Part shown: piece by piece, positions 61,101 to 64,000 of the stretch
How positions within the stretch are numbered: the first letter of the stretch is position 1
Layout of the letters: every line of letters starts with the position of its first letter
Assembly (NCBI RefSeq): GCF_020536995.1
Contig: NC_068357.1
Coordinates: 59,876,123-59,940,122, forward strand
Source: Dreissena polymorpha
Taxonomy: Eukaryota > Mollusca > Bivalvia > Myida > Dreissenidae
Direction of reading: 5' to 3'
Length of the DNA: 64,000 bases
Translations under genes and position numbers: made by a program
Notes under the pieces: generated by a model
Database searches by the model: none
The model's input: only the letters and a program-made list of their open reading frames with translations
What the model was told of the DNA's origin: nothing

Positions 61101-62459
61101 GCTATAGTAGTTTAAGTTATGGGAGAGTTGCTTAAGAAATCTATATAAAATGCGTCTATTTTTTTATAGATTGTATCGATATGACGGAGAGTGAAATAGT
61201 GCAGGGGCGCATTTGTTTGTATTCTCCCACTTTCAGGGATAGAATGCCGGTAGACCTTGTCCTTCCCGAGAGATCATGCCCATATCGACCCGATTTTGGC
61301 TGGATGATGAAATTAAAAGATGTGCTTGTTAGGGCAGATATCTTCCCGAATTGGAAATTATATATTTGTTTAATATCAGCTAATTTGTTTGAGGTGGGGC
61401 AAGGGGGGGGGGACATACCAGTTCAATTATACAATGTTCGTTAATATCAAAGAAGTGATTTAAAAGATTCGTTTTCTGAACGTGCATTCGAATAGTGATC
61501 CAATATCGGCCCATTATCTAGCGACAACTGCAACATTTATCATATCATTTGTTAATGACCATTCACTGAAAATTTACAGTGATGTGGTCTTGAAGCGACA
61601 GACAAACAAACCAGAATGTCGAGATATACCATAGTTTATTAGCAGTGAGCAGATTTTAGGCTTTTGCATGTTATGTTGAGTTTGTTGTGTTTTGACCAAT
61701 CTTAATGGTAAATACTCCGCCCCTTCTAACCCCGAATCCTGCATACAAGGTCAAGGCTGGTTTGTGAAGATGAAATTAAGAATGATTCTGACGTATCGCA
61801 GGCGGAATTTTGACTAGACGCTGGTTGAGTATATATCAATTTTGTGTATCAAAATTGGCAACATTTTTTTGCGGAGAATTTATACCCATATGAACGGTTT
61901 TACTTATTTCAAATTCTTTGTATATGAGTCGTGTTCTGCACAGGCTAATCAGGGACGACACTTTCCGCCTAAACTTGATTTTCGGTAAGGAGGGACTTCA
62001 TTGAAACTAAAAATACCATAAAGGCGGGAAGTGTCGTCCCTGATTAGACTGTGCGGACTGCACAGGCTAATCTGGGACGACACTGTACACACATGTTCAG
62101 TTTTATGCCCAGTTTTCTCAGTACACGACACATATGTTAGTTGCAATAATTCAACTATCAGCTTTATAACCCAATGGGCTGCTGATACCAGAGCCACCAT
62201 AGCAAAAATTATCATTTATATGGACTACACATATGTATACATGTCTGATTTACTGAGACAACCTATCATAACAGATTGAAATCACACGTGTAACGTAAAA
62301 AAACCCGCACTGTCATAACATGTATTTAAATGAAGTCAGGTATCTTGACCTTGAATAAACATAATATATACCTGGGCTGGCCGGTAAATGTATCATTCCT
62401 ATTATATTTGCTCTCAATTTTCGAAATATGCTTGCATGTCCAACTTTGACAGCCGCCAT
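57986..62459 (-). CDS. BtpA/SgcQ-family protein, six exons, two single-base insertions
   Basis: Member of the BtpA/SgcQ TIM-barrel family, found in bacteria, archaea and scattered eukaryotes (for example C. elegans F13E9.13). BtpA is linked to photosystem I stability in cyanobacteria; the animal role is unknown. Exons from the start: 62459-62372, 60662-60580, 60224-60038, 59180-59030, 58640-58485, 58186-57986. Family blocks: IIGMIHLPASPGTPG; DSVLIENMHDIPYLH; VGPEVVSVMTAAAS; PVGVQILAGANQQALAVALA; DFIRAEGFVYSHVADEG; DIKKKHSAHS; GVIVTG; STGQPVDVAEL; IPVFVGSGVTLENF; and RDIDESVLADFMDKV. Exons 5 and 6 each contain one base more than the conserved frame allows (at an A run opposite 58551-58553 and near 58087-58088). 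Without the two extra bases the total is 864 nt (287 residues plus stop) and all exon phases agree. The rest is intact, so sequencing or assembly indels are at least as likely as a recent pseudogene. Confidence 0.88.
58258..58420. mobile_element. Decayed MITE family A copy
   Basis: gcttaatgcacgtgcgttaa gtgtcg at the left and aagcagaatgtgcggacctg at the right, in BtpA intron 5. Right end lost. Confidence 0.55.
58485..58640 (-). CDS. BtpA-family exon 5 with +1 frameshift
   Basis: Reads SAHSITSDVSIAETARAAEF, then GVIVTG in one frame and SSTGQPVDVAELTGTVSEYR in the next. The shift falls in GGAAAGC, where GGAAGC would keep frame. With the extra A discounted, the exit phase fits exon 6. Confidence 0.88.
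59030..59180 (-). CDS. BtpA-family exon 4
   Basis: Reads (G)LDFIRAEGFVYSHVADEGI, then MDACAGPLLRYRRHIGAQNI and DIKKKH. Acceptor tgaag, donor gttagt. Confidence 0.96.
59617..59946. mobile_element. MITE with CAGGGCTTTTCA ends (hAT-like)
   Basis: Inverted ends cagggcttttcat and gtgaaaagccctg, flanked by a 5-bp direct repeat gtaag (59612-59616, 59947-59951). Inside are tttcaaattgggaatttcat and aatttgggaaattcct pieces. No ORF. CAGGG ends suggest hAT, though hAT duplications are normally 8 bp. Confidence 0.72.
60038..60224 (-). CDS. BtpA-family exon 3
   Basis: Reads DSVLIENMHDIPYLHSSAVG, then PEVVSVMTAAASVV and PVGVQILAGANQQALAVALA. Acceptor ccccag, donor gtgtgt. The best conserved block of the gene. 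Confidence 0.96.
60580..60662 (-). CDS. BtpA-family exon 2
   Basis: Reads (G)TPGFSGSVNDILLKAAREA, then AIYKHAGV. Acceptor attag, donor gtaaga. Confidence 0.92.
60663..61924. other. BtpA intron 1, unassigned part
   Basis: No exon recognised. A short plus-strand ORF at 61181-61444 has no family resemblance and is treated as chance. Confidence 0.4.
61925..62133. mobile_element. MITE family A copy lacking its left arm
   Basis: The left end tatgagtcgtgttctg jumps directly to cacaggctaatcagggacga. The remainder is complete to ctcagtacacgacacatatg. In BtpA intron 1. Confidence 0.85.
62372..62459 (-). CDS. BtpA-family exon 1 (start)
   Basis: Reads MAAVKVGHASIFRKLRANII, then GMIHLPASP plus one base. 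The IIGMIHL...PG motif is the family's first strand. Donor gtatat. Confidence 0.88.
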
Positions 62460-63665
62460 TTTTCATCTAATGTTTACAATTTTGGCGGGGGCGTTCCGTG
62501 CTGAAACGTTTGTCCAATCATAACAATATCTGAACACAGTTCAAAGGTCATCGAGGATTCTACAGAATACGCATGCGCATATACATGTCTTGTTTACATT
62601 TTAGAACGCTATACGTGGACATTTTCAATGCTAATATCTTTGTTATTTTAATACCGGAAATAAATGAAATTTATAACGAAATATAAAACACAAACCAAAT
62701 TTTCTGTTCGTATCCTGCATGCTAATATTTTGAATGGAAATTGTTTAGAAATTAAGTTTAAATATTGGTAAAATAAGCTTTCATGTGAACGAATCCTATG
62801 AATTTACATTATCACTATTTAACCCTATATTTCGACAAACAGTAGCTTTAACATAATAATTAACACCAATAAATATTTCAGTTTTAATATATATTATTAG
62901 TATTTACGGTAAAACTGTTTTTTAAAAATATATTTCTCAATCATACATTACAAAATTTAAAACATGCAGATTTTCGCGCTATAAAAATGCACTGATGACA
63001 AAATAAGCATATGAAACATTTTACTAAATTTTGCTTTGTTTAATTATTAAGTTCCCAACTTTTGAATTAATTTATCTCAAAATCCTCAAAAATGAGCATA
63101 TTCCCATTCGGAAAAGTCCGTTGAGCCGAGCGGTTGGCGGGAGTGTCGCTGACTGGCCCTTCTAACAGCTGATCCCCACAAAGACCGTTGTGCGGTTTAT
63201 CAGTTGCGCCAAGATCAGCTTGGGTGTCGGAAGGAACAGTTAGAAGATGTCACAGATCATTCAAAAATCGTGAAAAGTGAGAAATGTGCTATATATCTTA
63301 ATTGTATATACGAAAGGATTATCGCTTTTTGTTAACTGTAGAGCTAAATGCGGATATTCAGTCTCAGATTGCTTTTTAGGCCTACTGATATTTTGACTTG
63401 AGACATTTTTTACTCCCGCAGACCACATTGTAAAAATCAGCGAATAAAATGTAAGTTTTGATGTTATCGGTGTTTATTACTGGAGTTATTGTTTGTTTGT
63501 TGTTGCCGCAGGCAAATATTTTTCGTCGACCAAGCACATTGTTATTTTGAAGTTGAACAGCGAAGGGTTCGTAGACAGCTCATGCAGTCGGTCAACCATG
63601 TAAAATCATGGTTTTTCAGTCATTTTTGGTTTCAAACTGGAATTAAATCATTCATTTTGTTTTAG
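62460..63665. promoter_or_regulatory. Divergent intergenic region with E2F-like sites
   Basis: Lies between the BtpA start (minus) and the probable cyclin E start (plus). E2F-like motifs: TTTGGCGGGG at 62481-62490, TTGGCGGGA at 63134-63142; a further TCCCGCC at 63751-63757 lies in the first cyclin intron. The part from 63120 to 63260 is locally GC-richer and may be the 5' UTR exon of the plus-strand gene. Function is inferred. Confidence 0.45.
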
Positions 63666-63710
63666 GACAAATCGAATGTGTAGACGACGTTCCACGATGT
63701 CTAGAAAAAG
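63666..63710 (+). CDS. Probable cyclin E exon (start codon)
   Basis: Ten bases of 5' UTR, then ATG at 63676 or, preferred, at 63697. Ends MSRK plus two bases at donor gtgagt. Confidence 0.5.
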
Positions 63711-63914
63711 GTGAGTTAACGTTTTTCTTTTATTTGACGTTTCGTTGGCGTCCCGCCATTTTGATTTTGCAGAACGCCCGAAGAGAGGCTATAGAACAGT
63801 GAATGAAATATCAATTCTTTTTCCATTTTCAGCTCTCGAATGTGTTCCAAATCCAAAAATACAGATCAATTATCAATATGCAATAAAGTGAACCGAAAAC
63901 GGAAAGCAGACGAG
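63666..63914 (+). CDS. Probable cyclin E, first two coding exons (gene runs off the window)
   Basis: Exon 63666-63710 (acceptor tttag, donor gtgagt) and exon 63833-63914 (acceptor ttcag, donor gtatat) join in frame. They read MSRKSSRMCSKSKNTDQLSI, then CNKVNRKRKADE, from the ATG at 63697; an upstream in-frame ATG at 63676 would add MCRRRST. The start MSRKSSR and the NRKRKADE block resemble the N-termini of cyclin E proteins (human CCNE2 starts MSRRSSRLQAK; CCNE1 has SRKRKA). Cyclin E binds CDK2 and drives S-phase entry; E2F-like sites upstream fit. Only about 32 residues are visible, without the cyclin box, so this is a short match. Another Ser/Arg/Lys-rich nuclear protein cannot be excluded. 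Confidence 0.5.
63833..63914 (+). CDS. Probable cyclin E exon 2 in window
   Basis: Reads (S)SRMCSKSKNTDQLSICNKV, then NRKRKADE. Acceptor ttttcag, donor gtatat; leaves on a codon boundary. Confidence 0.5.
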
Positions 63915-64000
63915 GTATATTTTTATTGTTCAAACTTTGTATTTTTGCGCCATTTTGCCGGCTTTGTCCATTGTATTTCGGTGGGTGGGGAACTGTTTAT

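Noticed and set aside
61181-61444. Plus-strand frame of 87 residues
   Set aside because: Inside a BtpA intron, no recognisable domain and no flanking splice sites that fit.
1-64000. LTR retroelements, Polintons or other virus-like elements
   Set aside because: No paired long terminal repeats and no gag, integrase or capsid-like frames were recognised. The only reverse-transcriptase piece has LINE features.

Overview
The window is eukaryotic nuclear DNA from a bivalve mollusc. It has intron-rich genes with GT-AG boundaries, long AT-rich introns, and several high-copy short transposon families whose sequences resemble those I know from dreissenid mussels. The genus is an inference; the phylum is better supported. 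Gene models were built by reading exons by eye, checking reading phase across every junction and comparing with remembered family sequences.

Layout. (1) 1-38100, + strand: the 3' two thirds of a K-Cl cotransporter gene (SLC12A4-7 type), 17 exons between 2896 and 35313, then a long 3' UTR. The N-terminal part lies upstream of the window. (2) 40552-46330, + strand: a four-exon gene for a membrane-anchored ML (MD-2-related lipid-recognition) protein, with a broken LINE in its second intron. (3) 48330-51252, - strand: a five-exon Iroquois-class TALE homeobox gene. (4) 57986-62459, - strand: a six-exon BtpA/SgcQ-family gene with one extra base in each of its last two exons. (5) 63666-63914, + strand: the first two coding exons of a probable cyclin E gene, divergent from the BtpA gene. 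The genes look like unrelated housekeeping and developmental neighbours, not a pathway cluster.

The most unusual part is the cotransporter gene. Roughly 13 kb of its 32 kb is tandem repeat. The arrays have two origins. Some grew inside copies of one palindromic MITE family: at least six copies of that family have expanded different internal pieces into arrays with units of 21, 42, 31, 53, 56, 101 and 130 bp. Others grew from the gene's own splice sites. The acceptors of exons 4, 7, 12 and 13 and the donors of exons 9 and 14 (window numbering) each sit in a short tandem array of splice-site-containing units, with about 70, 4, 3, 25, 11 and 2 copies. Three introns of the same gene start with the minor-spliceosome (U12) donor GTATCCTT, and one of the arrays multiplies the 3' end of such an intron.

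All long open frames inside the arrays are repeat artefacts and are not called as genes. No CRISPR array, rRNA or intact tRNA, and no LTR or other virus-like element, was recognised.
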